In this document: piece after piece, positions 36,275 through 47,690 of the stretch
How positions within the stretch are numbered: the stretch's first letter is position 1
How the letters are laid out: each line of letters starts with the position of its first letter
Assembly (NCBI RefSeq): GCF_012933545.1
Contig: NZ_JAADJU010000012.1
Span: forward strand, 62,001 to 126,000
DNA from: Rouxiella aceris
Lineage (GTDB): Bacteria; Pseudomonadota; Gammaproteobacteria; Enterobacterales; Enterobacteriaceae
Direction: 5' to 3'
DNA length: 64,000 nucleotides
Translations under genes and position numbers: made by a program
The notes under the pieces: model-generated
Database searches by the model: none
What the model saw: the letters and a program-made list of their open reading frames with translations, nothing else
Told to the model about the DNA's origin: nothing

Positions 36275-36600
36275 CCCGGTTTTGCTTTAAATGTTTCCTG
36301 GCCGATTCAAAACCTACGCTGAGCGACGTGGAGCGAGACGCTTTTGGCTCGCGACCGAGTGAAGGGACCGCGCAGCGGCGTGGTTTAGGCCACACACCGG
36401 GGTCACTGGAAAGAACTCGAACCGAGGGCACGACACTGTTCAATTTGGACAAGGCGCAGGATTCCAAAGGAGGCGCGCCTTCGCCTCCTTTGGGCGGTCT
36501 GGGCCGCCGCCCAGTGAGCGCAGCGAATGCCCTTGAAGTTGACCTTGACCTTGACCTTGACCTCGACCTTGAAGTTAAAAGCAAATTTGCAATTAAAAGC
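36275..36600 (+). repeat. Repeat A, copy 3
   Basis: Tandem direct copy of repeat A. At its end a GACCTT hexamer array (about 36534-36575) and AAAAGCAAATTTGCAATT match the outer edge of copy 1. The end lies 28 bases from the eutC stop codon, with no separate eutC terminator visible. Confidence 0.86.
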
Positions 36601-36628
36601 AAAATCAAACTTAACCCCATCACCATTT

Positions 36629-37465
36629 TCAAATGCGATGATTCAAAACATCCCCACCGTGATCCAACGGCCTAATCTTCCCATGTAATGCCGGATTATC
36701 ACTCTCATCTTTAAGATTAACCCCCGACAAACGACGATGAAAAGCCTGCTCCAACAGCCAGGCCAATTTAAACGCCGCCTGCGGATAATCCAGCCCTTCC
36801 GGACGTACGTTGGAGATACAGTTGCGCTCAGACTCCAGACGCCGCGTATGCGGTCCCCAGGTCATATAAATGCCAAGACTGTCGGGAGATGAAAGACCGG
36901 GGCGCTCACCAATCAAAATAGCCACCGCACGGGCTTTCATCACCTCGGCAATATCATCACCCAGCGCAACCCGCGACTGATGTGCCAATACCACCGGCCC
37001 CAGTTTTATTTCAAGCTGACGCAGATAAGGCAATAATGCCGTAATCAACGGCACCGCCTGACGATGAACAGCTTTCGATGACAGACCATCAGCCACCACC
37101 AGCAATAAATCTGCCGGCTCGCCATGGCGCTGCTGTAAAAATTCACGACTGGAGGCAGAAAGCTTACGCCCGAGATCTGGTCGACACAGGTAAGTGGTGC
37201 GATCGGCCGCCGCGCTGTCCACGCGCAGCGTCTGCAACCCCAAAGCGTGCAACTCAGGTTCCAGCTCTTCGCTGTTAAAGGGTTGATGTACCGCATCACG
37301 CGCCTGGGCATGCGCCATACCAAAACGCATCACTTCATCGGTAGGTAAACTGGCACCCGAACGCCCGAGGGCGATTCTGGCAGCGGTAAATTTGCGCAAT
37401 GCCTCCCAGGGATTGCTATGCACCAGCGTCAACGGCAGCGCGGATTTTTCCACATCATTGCTCAT
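36629..37465 (-). CDS. eutC: Ethanolamine ammonia-lyase small subunit EutC
   Basis: 278 residues. The characteristic LVVADGLSS, VAILIGERPGLSSPDSLG and ERNCISNVRPEGL segments of EutC are present. With EutB it forms the adenosylcobalamin-dependent enzyme that splits ethanolamine into acetaldehyde and ammonia. Its ATG overlaps the eutB stop by one base (TAATG). Last gene of eat-eutB-eutC. No microcompartment targeting genes are nearby. Confidence 0.94.
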   Translation of the reverse strand: MSNDVEKSALPLTLVHSNPWEALRKFTAARIALGRSGASLPTDEVMRFGMAHAQARDAVHQPFNSEELEPELHALGLQTLRVDSAAADRTTYLCRPDLGRKLSASSREFLQQRHGEPADLLLVVADGLSSKAVHRQAVPLITALLPYLRQLEIKLGPVVLAHQSRVALGDDIAEVMKARAVAILIGERPGLSSPDSLGIYMTWGPHTRRLESERNCISNVRPEGLDYPQAAFKLAWLLEQAFHRRLSGVNLKDESDNPALHGKIRPLDHGGDVLNHRI

Positions 37466-38853
37466 TATTGCACTCCCAGCTGCGGCAACTGACTGAGCAG
37501 CGGGTGCGATGCGCGCGTATCGCGAATTCTTCCCGCCCCGTCGATAATCTTCATTTTCTCCAGCCAGACGGCAAATTCCGGCGCATGCTTCAGGCCCAAC
37601 AATTCGCGAATATAGAGCGCATCGTGAAAAGAGGTGCTTTGGTAATTCAGCATAATGTCATCAGCACCCGGCACGCCGATAAGAAACGTCAGACCCGCCG
37701 CCGCCAATAGCGTCAGCAGCGTATCCATATCGTCCTGATCCGCCTCGGCATGATTGGTGTAGCACACGTCACAGCCTAAAGGCACACCCAGCAGTTTGCC
37801 GCAGAAGTGATCCTCAAGACCGGCACGAATAATCTGCTTGCCGTCATAAAGATATTCCGGCCCGATAAAACCGACGACGGTATTTACCAGCAACGGCGAA
37901 AAACGCCGGGCAATGGCGTAAGCGCGGGCTTCACAGGTTTGCTGATCGACACCAAAATGCGCATTGGCCGACAGGCAACTGCCCTGCCCGGTCTCAAAAT
38001 ACATCACGTTGTCGCCAAGCGTACCGCGCTTAAGGCTTAATGCCGCCTGCTGCGCCTCTTCAAGCACTGCCAGATTAATACCAAAACCGCTGTTGGCCGC
38101 TTCGCTGCCGGCAATTGACTGAAACACCAAATCAACCGGCGCACCGCGCTCAATCAAACGGATGGTATTGGTAACATGAGTAAGAATGCACGACTGCGTC
38201 GGGATCTCGAAACGCGAGATCACATCATCAAGCATATAGTTCAGGCTTTCCAGCAGCGGCAAACTGTCGCTGGCCGGGTTAATGCCAATCACCGCATCAC
38301 CAGAGCCATACAGCAAACCATCGAGCATGCTGGCAGCAATCCCCTGCACATTATCCGTGGGGTGATTGGGCTGTAAACGCACGCTCATATGTCCCGGTAA
38401 ACCGATGGTATTGCGGAACCTGGTGATCACCCGGCATTTTTTGGCCACCAGGATCAAATCCTGATTACGCATCAGCTTGCTGACCGCCGCGGCCATTTCA
38501 GGGGTAATGCCTTTGGCAACCCGCGCCAACACGCGCGAGTCGGTGGTTTCACTGAGCAACCAGTCGCGAAAATCCCCCACGGTCAAATGTGAAATCTCGA
38601 TAAAGGCTGCGGCGTCGTGGCTATCGATAATCAGCCGCGTCACCTCGTCGTCTTCATAGGGGATCAACATCTGTTGCAGAAAGGTCTTCAGCGGCACGTC
38701 CGCCAGCGCCATTTTGGCCGCCATGCGCTCTTCGGCACTTTCGGCGGCAACCTCGGCAAGATAATCACCGGAACGCGCCGGTGATGCCTTCGCCATCAGG
38801 TCCCGCAAGTCGCGAAACCGATAGCTGCGATGACTTAACGTTGTCTGGTACAT
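37465..38853 (-). CDS. eutB: Ethanolamine ammonia-lyase large subunit EutB
   Basis: 462 residues, close to the family norm of about 453-465. TIM-barrel catalytic subunit with segments such as LPGHMSVRLQPNHPTDN and VVGFIGPEYLYDGKQI. It binds ethanolamine and adenosylcobalamin. It starts 20 bases after the permease gene ends. No EutA reactivase or cobalamin adenosyltransferase is encoded in this window. Confidence 0.95.
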   Translation of the reverse strand: MYQTTLSHRSYRFRDLRDLMAKASPARSGDYLAEVAAESAEERMAAKMALADVPLKTFLQQMLIPYEDDEVTRLIIDSHDAAAFIEISHLTVGDFRDWLLSETTDSRVLARVAKGITPEMAAAVSKLMRNQDLILVAKKCRVITRFRNTIGLPGHMSVRLQPNHPTDNVQGIAASMLDGLLYGSGDAVIGINPASDSLPLLESLNYMLDDVISRFEIPTQSCILTHVTNTIRLIERGAPVDLVFQSIAGSEAANSGFGINLAVLEEAQQAALSLKRGTLGDNVMYFETGQGSCLSANAHFGVDQQTCEARAYAIARRFSPLLVNTVVGFIGPEYLYDGKQIIRAGLEDHFCGKLLGVPLGCDVCYTNHAEADQDDMDTLLTLLAAAGLTFLIGVPGADDIMLNYQSTSFHDALYIRELLGLKHAPEFAVWLEKMKIIDGAGRIRDTRASHPLLSQLPQLGVQ

Positions 38854-38873
38854 ATCACTCCCTGGTAAGCGCG

Positions 38874-40283
38874 TTACTTACCACTTTTAGCCGGTGCCGT
38901 CTGCAATACACTGAGCTGCGGATCATGCGCGGCATTGCTACGCGCCTGATGGGTGACGCGGAACCAGGCGTATGCCAGCAGCATCATGGCGGCGAAAATT
39001 AAAAATAGTAATGTGTTGTAATAAATCATAGCGACCAGGCAGACAATCGCCAGTAGCAGCGCCAGCGCAGGTGCAAAAGGATACATTGGTGCGCGGAAGG
39101 GACGAATCAGGTTAGGCTCGCTGCGACGCAGTTTAAACAGCGCTGCCATGGAAATGATATACATCACAATGGCACCAAACACCGACATGGTAACGATATT
39201 GGCCGTCAGCGGTTGGCCACCAATGACGATCAGCGAGTCGGAGAAAATGGCGGCAATACCCACCACGCCGCCAGCAATAATGCCGAGGTGCGGGGTCTGG
39301 AAACGGGCATTAACCGAAGCCAGGCGTTTAGGCAGGTAGCCGGCACGCGCCAGGGCAAAAATCTGCCGCGAATAGCCCATGATAATGCCGTGAAACGAGG
39401 CAATCAGCCCAAATAACCCCAGCCATACCAGCATATGCAACCAGCCGCTGGAGCTGCCAACAATCAGCTTCATCGCCTGCGGTAAAGGGTCGTTAATATT
39501 CGCCAGCTTGGTCCAGTCGCCGACGCCACCGGCAAAAACCATCACCCCCAACGCCAGAACGGTCAGGGTCAGGATGCCGCCAATAAAGGCTTTGGGAATA
39601 GTGCGCTGCGGATCTTTTGCTTCCTCAGCCGCCATCGATGCTCCTTCAATGGCCAGGAAAAACCAGATAGCAAAAGGAATAGCGGCAAACATACCGGAAA
39701 ACGCCGCCGGACTAAAACTGTCACTGCCCGCCCAACCGCCATGCACAAAATTGGACATGTCAAAGCCAGGTGCCACCACGCCCATAAATACCAGCAGTTC
39801 AAAAATCGCCAGCAGGGTGACCAACAGCTCAAAGGTGGCCGCAATACCGACACCGAGAATATTCAGCGTCATAAACACCAGGTATGCCCCGACTGCCACC
39901 CATTTGGGGTCAATGGCAGGAAACTGTACATTCAGATAGGCACCAATGGCCATGGCGATCGCCGGAGGAGCAAAAACAAACTCAACCAGGGTAGCAAAGC
40001 CGGCAATAAAACCGCCAGTCGGCCCAAAAGCGCGATAGGCATAAGCAAAAGGCCCACCGGCGTGCGGAATGGAGGTGGTCAATTCCGTAAAGCTAAAAAT
40101 AAATGCGCAGTACATTGCTGCAATCACCAAGGCGGTGATTAAAAAACCCAGCGTTCCGGCCTGCGCCCAGCCGTAACTCCAGCCGAAGTATTCCCCGGAA
40201 ATCACCAGCCCGACAGCAATCCCCCACAAGTGAAAACTGCCCAGCGTTCGTTTTAAAACGGGTGTGACTTTATTATTTTGCAT
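38874..40283 (-). CDS. eat: Ethanolamine permease (APC family, Eat type)
   Basis: 469 residues from ATG 40283, which has GGGGATT 4-6 bases upstream; a TTG three codons earlier is less likely. Twelve membrane segments; GIAVGLVISGEYFGWSYGW and FFLAIEGASMAAEEAKDPQ are typical of the ethanolamine-specific branch of the amino acid-polyamine-organocation family. First gene of the operon, with a probable sigma-54 promoter about 115 bases upstream. Confidence 0.92.
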   Translation of the reverse strand: MQNNKVTPVLKRTLGSFHLWGIAVGLVISGEYFGWSYGWAQAGTLGFLITALVIAAMYCAFIFSFTELTTSIPHAGGPFAYAYRAFGPTGGFIAGFATLVEFVFAPPAIAMAIGAYLNVQFPAIDPKWVAVGAYLVFMTLNILGVGIAATFELLVTLLAIFELLVFMGVVAPGFDMSNFVHGGWAGSDSFSPAAFSGMFAAIPFAIWFFLAIEGASMAAEEAKDPQRTIPKAFIGGILTLTVLALGVMVFAGGVGDWTKLANINDPLPQAMKLIVGSSSGWLHMLVWLGLFGLIASFHGIIMGYSRQIFALARAGYLPKRLASVNARFQTPHLGIIAGGVVGIAAIFSDSLIVIGGQPLTANIVTMSVFGAIVMYIISMAALFKLRRSEPNLIRPFRAPMYPFAPALALLLAIVCLVAMIYYNTLLFLIFAAMMLLAYAWFRVTHQARSNAAHDPQLSVLQTAPAKSGK

Positions 40284-40395
40284 ATCCAATCCCCAGCCCT
40301 GTGGTATCTCGAAACGTTATCTATCAGGCTAACCAGCCCACCGCAGTGAAAGTTGCCGCAAAGTACCGGCAACTGATCAACCTGCGACACCACTG

Positions 40396-40413
40396 TTGCA
40401 AAGGCTGTACCAA
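40396..40413 (-). promoter_or_regulatory. Probable sigma-54 promoter of eat-eutBC
   Basis: The minus strand reads TTGGTACAGCCTTTGCAA: GG and GC dinucleotides are exactly 10 bases apart, and it agrees with TGGCAC-N5-TTGCA at all but one of the main positions. The start site would be near 40386, giving a leader of about 100 bases. Confidence 0.65.
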
Positions 40414-40504
40414 CTCGGGGAATGGCTGTTTTTATTGTAAAACCACGTTAATGGCCGGACCTGTAACCCGTCCAGGACCCGGTGTCTGCTTCATTTTGGC
40501 GCAC

Positions 40505-40534
40505 TGCACCTTGGTCTAGACCACAAAAGGTGCA
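40505..40534. promoter_or_regulatory. Palindrome TGCACCTT/AAGGTGCA, possible enhancer site
   Basis: Arms 40505-40512 and 40527-40534 enclose the inner palindrome GGTCTAGACC. TGCACC/GGTGCA are NtrC-type half-sites, although the spacing is longer than the usual 5 bases. It sits about 120-150 bases upstream of the inferred sigma-54 start. Confidence 0.45.
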
Positions 40535-40644
40535 TGATAAATTTGTGACAACCCTCAAGGTTTCTGCAAAGTCGTCATGGCGGCGGCTATAATAACTGTA
40601 CGCCGTGAGACCCGTTTTTTCTCTTTACCTGGAAAGATATCTCG

Positions 40645-41187
40645 ATGAAACAACAGCAAATCAAGGACTGGATCAGCCAGGATGTCATGCGGATGCAGGC
40701 GTTGAACGCCGCGCAGCAACTGGGGCTTGATGACTGGTGCCTGGCGGCGGGATTTGTGCGCAACCTGGTGTGGGATCGCCTGCACAATTATCGTCATAGC
40801 ACCCCGCTAAACGATATCGATGTTATTTATTTTAACCCACAACAGCCGGACGCAGACCTTGACCGCGAGTATGAACAACGATTGCGCGATCTGCTGCCTT
40901 TGCCGTGGTCGGTAAAAAATCAGGCCAGAATGCACCTCAAGCATCAGCACCCGCCCTATACTTCAAGCAGTGAAGCCATCAGTTATTGGGTCGAAACAGA
41001 AACCGCCATTGGCGTGCGGCTCAATGAATATCAACAGCTTGAACTTATCGCCCCACTGGGAGTGGATGCGTTATTTGATTTTAGCATCACCCTCAATCCG
41101 AAATGCGGCAAACCCGAAATGCTGCTGGCACGTGCCGCAGAGAAGAAATGGACCGAGATTTGGCAGGATTTACACATCAAAATGTAA
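40645..41187 (+). CDS. Nucleotidyltransferase-like protein (DUF925 family)
   Basis: 180 residues. LAAGFVRNLVWD followed by LNDIDVIYFNP is the nucleotidyltransferase-fold pattern (Gly-rich loop plus DxD-type acidic pair) of the DUF925 family. Soluble and cytoplasmic; substrate unknown. A ribosome site (GGAAAGATA) precedes ATG 40645. Divergent from eat; a functional link is not evident. Confidence 0.8.
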   Translation: MKQQQIKDWISQDVMRMQALNAAQQLGLDDWCLAAGFVRNLVWDRLHNYRHSTPLNDIDVIYFNPQQPDADLDREYEQRLRDLLPLPWSVKNQARMHLKHQHPPYTSSSEAISYWVETETAIGVRLNEYQQLELIAPLGVDALFDFSITLNPKCGKPEMLLARAAEKKWTEIWQDLHIKM

Positions 41188-41265
41188 GGTTATTGAAAAG
41201 GCAATAAAGCTCATATTCAGGCTGCCGATACCTTACATGCAAAATTGCATCTATAGGGGGTACTT

Positions 41266-41661
41266 ATGTCATCAATCAGTGGTGTCAGTTCCGTAACAAT
41301 TACAGTTAGCTCATCAGGTTCCAGCAGTTCTTCTGCGAATCAGATTGCGCAACTGACCAAACAGGTCCAAAAGCTGTCTGAAGAAGTTAAATCACTTAGT
41401 TCAGGCTCTAGTGGACAGACGACTCAGGAAGTACAACAACAAGAGGAGATGTTACAAGAACAGATCCAAATGCTGGAAGCGCAGATTGCTCAGCTTGAGG
41501 CTCAGCAAGCGCAGTCGTCACAGCAGACTGCGGCAGCATCAGCGGCATCTTCTGCCACTGCTGCAGCAACTTCTGCGACATCATCGACTTCACAGTCATC
41601 ATCGGTTGAAGAAGGCGTTAATAAGCCCACAGCCCAAAACCAGATCAACATTTACGTTTAA
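41266..41661 (+). CDS. FlxA-like coiled-coil protein
   Basis: 131 residues. A Ser-rich N-terminus, a Gln/Glu-rich coiled coil at about 25-85 (QIAQLTKQVQKLSEEVKSL.., QMLEAQIAQLEAQQAQ), an Ala/Ser/Thr tail and a terminal INIYV, the layout of FlxA-family proteins. E. coli flxA is flagellar-sigma dependent but its function is unknown. GGGGG precedes ATG 41266. No flagellar genes are nearby and I do not see a sigma-28 promoter with confidence. Confidence 0.75.
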   Translation: MSSISGVSSVTITVSSSGSSSSSANQIAQLTKQVQKLSEEVKSLSSGSSGQTTQEVQQQEEMLQEQIQMLEAQIAQLEAQQAQSSQQTAAASAASSATAAATSATSSTSQSSSVEEGVNKPTAQNQINIYV

Positions 41662-41760
41662 TTGATGCTGCTTTCAGGTTTACAGCCTGCGGGAAAGCAT
41701 ATTTGCAGTAAACATTGCACAGTTAAGAATTGCCGACACCAGGGTTAGTTTTGTGATCCT

Positions 41761-42681
41761 TCATAATAATCCTTGTAGGCTGCGCTTATCGGTTAACGCT
41801 TGAGCCTGTTGTTTAACTACCTGCCAAATAGCTAATGCGGCAGGGGTTAACGACCGGTTCTTGCGTTTAACCAGCATTAGCGCGCGATTTACCTCTGGCA
41901 CCAATGGCCGTATCAGCAGTTTACTGCCTGAGGGCAGAGGCAATGCCAAGGCGGGCAGCACGCTAATGCCGATGCCCGCCTCTACCATTGGAAACAAAGT
42001 TGCCGGATGTCCAATCTCCTGCACAATCTGTGCTTGCACGCCAAACTCTGCCAGGGCCTTATCAATCAGTTGCCGACTCCCTGACGCATAATCCTGCAGC
42101 ACCAGTCTGGCATTTTGTAACGCCTGCCAGGGAACAGCCTTGAGCGCCGCAAAAGGGCTATCTTCCTGGCAGAGTAATAAAAAAGGCTCATGCAGGATCG
42201 CTTCGCTATCGAGATCGGTATTCGGACCGGGATCGATCACAATACCAAAATCCACCTCGGCGTTACGTACACTGTTTAGCACCAGCTGTTGAGACTGGTC
42301 GCGCAATAACACCTGAATATCAGGAAACTGTTGGCTGCCGCTGGCGATACACTGCGGCATTAAATGCGCAGAAATCGTCTGACTGGAGGCAATGCGTACC
42401 CGGCCATTTTGTTCGGTGCCAAAGCTGCGGGTATCCAGCAACATAGCGTGAAGCTCATCCAGCAGTGGTTCGACGCGATTGGCCAGACGACGGCCTGCAT
42501 CCGTCAAGGTAACTTCTCGCGTAGTGCGATCCAATAAGCGCACCCCCATCTCCCCTTCCAACTCCTTGATGCTATGGCTGATCGCCGACTGACTGAGGCC
42601 TATTGCTTCGCCAGTGCGGCTAAACCCGCCGTAGCGCGCAACCGCGATAAACACCTTGAGCTGCTTCAATGAATAGTTCAT
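41761..42681 (-). CDS. yfeR: LysR-family regulator YfeR
   Basis: 306 residues. N-terminal [42 protein letters not shown] fold, with high similarity to E. coli YfeR throughout, including [14 protein letters not shown] and [12 protein letters not shown]. Divergent from yfeH with 96 bases between, as in E. coli and Salmonella, where YfeR regulates yfeH in response to osmolarity. Confidence 0.93.
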   Translation of the reverse strand: MNYSLKQLKVFIAVARYGGFSRTGEAIGLSQSAISHSIKELEGEMGVRLLDRTTREVTLTDAGRRLANRVEPLLDELHAMLLDTRSFGTEQNGRVRIASSQTISAHLMPQCIASGSQQFPDIQVLLRDQSQQLVLNSVRNAEVDFGIVIDPGPNTDLDSEAILHEPFLLLCQEDSPFAALKAVPWQALQNARLVLQDYASGSRQLIDKALAEFGVQAQIVQEIGHPATLFPMVEAGIGISVLPALALPLPSGSKLLIRPLVPEVNRALMLVKRKNRSLTPAALAIWQVVKQQAQALTDKRSLQGLL

Positions 42682-42777
42682 GAATTTTTTTCATAAATGG
42701 ATTAAATAAATCAATTTTTTAATTCTACGCGAAACGTTCACCATAGTGCCATGACTTGACAAAATAATGAGATAACG

Positions 42778-43794
42778 ATGAGAGCCCTGCGATTTTTACC
42801 CGACAGTTTTACCATGATGTTGGTGGCGACCGTATTACTCGCCACCGTGGTTCCGGCCCAAGGCGTTTATGTAGACGCATTCAATGACTTAACCATTTTT
42901 GCCATCGCCCTGCTGTTTTTTATGCATGGCGCCAAGCTCTCGCGTAAAGCGATCCTTGAAGGCAGCAATAACTGGCGGTTACATCTGTGGGTGATGTTCA
43001 GTACCTTTGTGCTGTTTCCAATCCTTGGCCTGCTGTTCCAGTGGTGGCACCCGGTTGACGTCAGCCCGCAAATCTATTCCGGCTTTGTCTTTCTGTGCAT
43101 TTTGCCGGCGACCGTGCAGTCGGCCATTGCCTTCACCTCCATGGCCGGTGGCAACGTGGCCGCTGCGGTGTGCAGTGCGTCGGCATCCAGCCTGCTGGGG
43201 ATTTTTGTCTCGCCGCTGCTGGTCAGTCTGTTAATGCATGTGCAGGGCGATACCGGCAACGGTCTGGAACAGATGTGGCATATCATTCTGCAGTTATTGC
43301 TGCCGTTTGTTGCCGGCCACCTGTTGCGGCCACTGATTGGCGGATTTGTGGAAAAACACAAAAAGATGATTGGCAAAACCGACCGGACGTCGATTTTACT
43401 GGTGGTCTATACCGCATTTAGTGAAGCGGTTACGCAGGGGATTTGGCATAAGGTGGGCGTAGGATCCTTCGCCTTTATCGTGGCATTTTGCCTGGTGCTG
43501 CTGACGTTTATCCTGGTGATTAACACTTATGTGGCGCGCTGGCTGGGTTTTGCCAAAGCAGACGAGATCACCATTGTATTTTGTGGTTCGAAAAAGAGTC
43601 TGGCCAACGGTATTCCATTGGCCAATATCCTTTTCCCGGTCAGCGCCGTGGGTATGATGGTGCTGCCGCTGATGATTTTCCATCAGGTTCAGTTGATGAC
43701 CTGTGCCGTGCTGGCCAAACGCTACCAGGATAAACAGCGAAAAGTTGCCCAGTCAGAGTTGGTCACCGCAACAGTGCAGGCCAAGGGTCAGTAA
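42778..43794 (+). CDS. yfeH: Bile acid:sodium symporter-family protein YfeH
   Basis: 338 residues, ten membrane segments expected. Characteristic LFFMHGAKLSRKAI, ATVQSAIAFTSMAGGNVAAA and VFCGSKKSLANGIP. Inner-membrane transporter of the BASS/ArsB-like superfamily; substrate unproven. Likely controlled by the divergent YfeR. It ends in a hairpin that overlaps the end of ypeB. Confidence 0.93.
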   Translation: MRALRFLPDSFTMMLVATVLLATVVPAQGVYVDAFNDLTIFAIALLFFMHGAKLSRKAILEGSNNWRLHLWVMFSTFVLFPILGLLFQWWHPVDVSPQIYSGFVFLCILPATVQSAIAFTSMAGGNVAAAVCSASASSLLGIFVSPLLVSLLMHVQGDTGNGLEQMWHIILQLLLPFVAGHLLRPLIGGFVEKHKKMIGKTDRTSILLVVYTAFSEAVTQGIWHKVGVGSFAFIVAFCLVLLTFILVINTYVARWLGFAKADEITIVFCGSKKSLANGIPLANILFPVSAVGMMVLPLMIFHQVQLMTCAVLAKRYQDKQRKVAQSELVTATVQAKGQ

Positions 43795-43799
43795 GGATA

Positions 43800-43821
43800 A
43801 CGAGCGCGGATTTCAGCGCTC
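43800..43821. terminator. yfeH/ypeB shared terminator
   Basis: CGAGCGC-GGATTTCA-GCGCTCG with GTTTTT on the plus strand. The ypeB stop codon lies inside the hairpin. Confidence 0.75.
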
Positions 43822-44058
43822 GGTTTTTCCCTGAAAAGCACGCCCCCCGTGCCTGAGGGGGGTCAGCAGATCTTGCAGGCCTTCAATCTTGATCGCCAAC
43901 GTCATTTCCAGCAGCATGCCCAGCTTGCCTTCAGGGAATTCGCCCTTTCTGGCAAACCACAGCAGGTACTCTTCCGGCAGATCGATCAACACGCGCCCCT
44001 GATATTTACCAAAGGGCATGATGGTGTTGGCAATCTCAATCAGGTCCTCTTTTTCCAT
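43813..44058 (-). CDS. ypeB: DUF3820 protein YpeB
   Basis: 81 residues containing TIMPFGKYQGRVLIDLPEEYLLWFA, the DUF3820 signature. Starts 5 bases after ligA ends, so co-transcribed with it. Relatives of this short domain are found near DNA exonuclease or helicase parts; the function of YpeB is not known. Confidence 0.9.
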   Translation of the reverse strand: MEKEDLIEIANTIMPFGKYQGRVLIDLPEEYLLWFARKGEFPEGKLGMLLEMTLAIKIEGLQDLLTPLRHGGRAFQGKTER

Positions 44059-44063
44059 AGGAA

Positions 44064-46088
<2,025 letters not shown>

Positions 46089-46103
46089 TCACCATAAAGA
46101 TAA

Positions 46104-46126
46104 AAACCCCCGTTATACGGGGGTTG
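46104..46126 (-). terminator. zipA terminator hairpin, distal copy
   Basis: 9-bp stem AACCCCCGT/ACGGGGGTT with loop TAT. The minus-strand flank is TTTTTATC, giving a T-run. Exactly duplicated at 46258-46280 on the other side of the 131-bp element. Confidence 0.8.
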
Positions 46127-46257
46127 GAGTTTGATGACAAAGTCGTCTTGATGATCGAGATACCCGGGCATAGCACACCTAGGGGCGCTCCGGCGGGCAA
46201 GCCCGCTACGACCCCAACGGTGCACTCTCCCTAATAATGGACTTTGTCAGCAGTCTG
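46127..46257 (+). mobile_element. 131-bp terminator-associated element, copy 3
   Basis: Same length and orientation as 2113-2243, differing at only a few bases. It is inserted between two identical 23-bp copies of the zipA terminator hairpin. Confidence 0.83.
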
Positions 46258-46280
46258 AAACCCCCGTTATACGGGGGTTG
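46258..46280 (-). terminator. zipA terminator hairpin, proximal copy
   Basis: Same 23 bases as 46104-46126. On the minus strand it is followed by the element instead of a long T-run. Confidence 0.72.
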
Positions 46281-46351
46281 GAGCCTAAAGCTTTCAAAAC
46301 AGGGCGTCTTGGAAGCTTTAGGTAGATAACAATGTTAGCGGTCGGCAGAAA

Positions 46352-47350
46352 CTAGGACGTAGCTTCCAGCACTTCGCGAATGCGCGCCTTGTAGGTTTCC
46401 AGCTTCTGCGGTGTCATCATCCGACGTTCGTCATCCAGCACTACGGCACCGACATCGTCAGCAATTCGCTGAGCGGACTGCAGCAGCAGTTTAAAGTTCT
46501 GGTGAGCATCGCCATAGCACGGCACCATCATAAACAGGGTGATACCCGGCGTGGTGAATTCAGACATATTCTCGGGATCGAAGGAACCCGGTTTCACCAT
46601 ATTCGCCAGGCTGAATAACACGGGTCCACTGCCCGCAGGGCTGACATGACGATGAAAAATGTTCATTTCACCAAACTGAAAGCCTGACTGTAGCACGCTC
46701 TGCAACAGCACTTCACCGCCAATCACGCCGCCCTGGTGGGCAGCAACATGCAGGACCAGCACGGTCTCTTGCAGTTTGGCTTTGGCTGGTGGCGCTTCTG
46801 GCTCAGCCGGTTGAAAAGCTTGCGGTTCGGCTTGCGCCGCCGGCGCTGCATCGGCATGAATTTCCGCAGGCGGTACAGGAGCGGTGCGCACTGCAGGCTG
46901 GGCTGCAGAGGTCACCGGCGATTCAGGGCGCGGTGCGTGAGTCGATTGCGTCGAATAGCCGCCTAATAACGGGTCATCATAGCCCGCTGCAGGTTGTGCA
47001 GGCTGCTGAACCGGTGCCTGAGGTGGCACAGCTCGTTGCGGGGCCTGCTGCACAGATGGCTGAGGCGCAGCTTTGGGTTGCGCATGCATCGGAGCAAATG
47101 TTTCATTTTCGTCATAGCGTCCCAGGCCCGGCTCATCTTGTGGATGAGCAGCACGCACGCGCACTTCGCCCACCCCATCAACGAAGTCTTCGCTCGGGGA
47201 TTGCTCTCTTTCTTTTTTCACTCGTTTAATTGGACGATCGCGAAAAAGCGAAGAGCGTTCTTTACGGCTGGTCCACAAACCGTGTAATAACAACGCTATT
47301 ATGGCGATCGCGCCAACAACGATTAATATCAGACGCAAATCCTGCATCAT
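46352..47350 (-). CDS. zipA: Cell division protein ZipA
   Basis: 332 residues from ATG 47350 ([24 protein letters not shown]). One N-terminal membrane helix (about 5-25), a basic stretch RPIKRVKKE, a long Pro/Gln/Ala-rich linker (about 75-190) and a C-terminal FtsZ-binding domain (about 195-332, [19 protein letters not shown]). It tethers FtsZ to the inner membrane in the early divisome. Divergent from cysZ, as in E. coli. Confidence 0.95.
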   Translation of the reverse strand: MMQDLRLILIVVGAIAIIALLLHGLWTSRKERSSLFRDRPIKRVKKEREQSPSEDFVDGVGEVRVRAAHPQDEPGLGRYDENETFAPMHAQPKAAPQPSVQQAPQRAVPPQAPVQQPAQPAAGYDDPLLGGYSTQSTHAPRPESPVTSAAQPAVRTAPVPPAEIHADAAPAAQAEPQAFQPAEPEAPPAKAKLQETVLVLHVAAHQGGVIGGEVLLQSVLQSGFQFGEMNIFHRHVSPAGSGPVLFSLANMVKPGSFDPENMSEFTTPGITLFMMVPCYGDAHQNFKLLLQSAQRIADDVGAVVLDDERRMMTPQKLETYKARIREVLEATS

Positions 47351-47690
47351 TGCTATCTCTGTTGTTCTGTACCCGTCATCATGCAAAATGCAGAAAGCCT
47401 TAACTTTCCTTGCTCGCCCGCATCACTGGGTGATCACCGATGAGCCAAATTGCCGTCTACCTGCATTTTAAATGTAATTAGGTAATAATTCATTGCCACC
47501 ACGGCAAACATTCACCTGTCTAACTTTATTTGCCTGAGTTGATAAGTGCAAGTCTGGACACTGTTTTATGCCAATAAACATGATTGCTGCACCTTTTTTG
47601 ACTACTTTTCAGCCAACAAGTGCCTGGTCAGTGCAAAATCATACCGATATGATAGCCCAGCCTATTCAATTTAGAGAGAAAATTTCTTTT
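47351..47690. other. Divergent zipA/cysZ control region
   Basis: 340 gene-free bases, AT-rich around 47465-47530. An in-frame upstream ATG (47568) for cysZ is considered non-initiating. No specific site is assigned. Confidence 0.4.

Larger units (their letters stand above)
40284..40644. other. Control region of eat operon and the nucleotidyltransferase-like gene
   Basis: Gene-free 361 bases. It holds a sigma-54-type promoter (40396-40413, minus) and an upstream 30-bp palindrome (40505-40534), described separately. Confidence 0.6.

Noticed and set aside
36010-36675. 221-codon open frame through the two A repeats as a gene
   Set aside because: It lies wholly in repeated GC-rich sequence, repeats itself, and ends antisense to eutC; treated as repeat.
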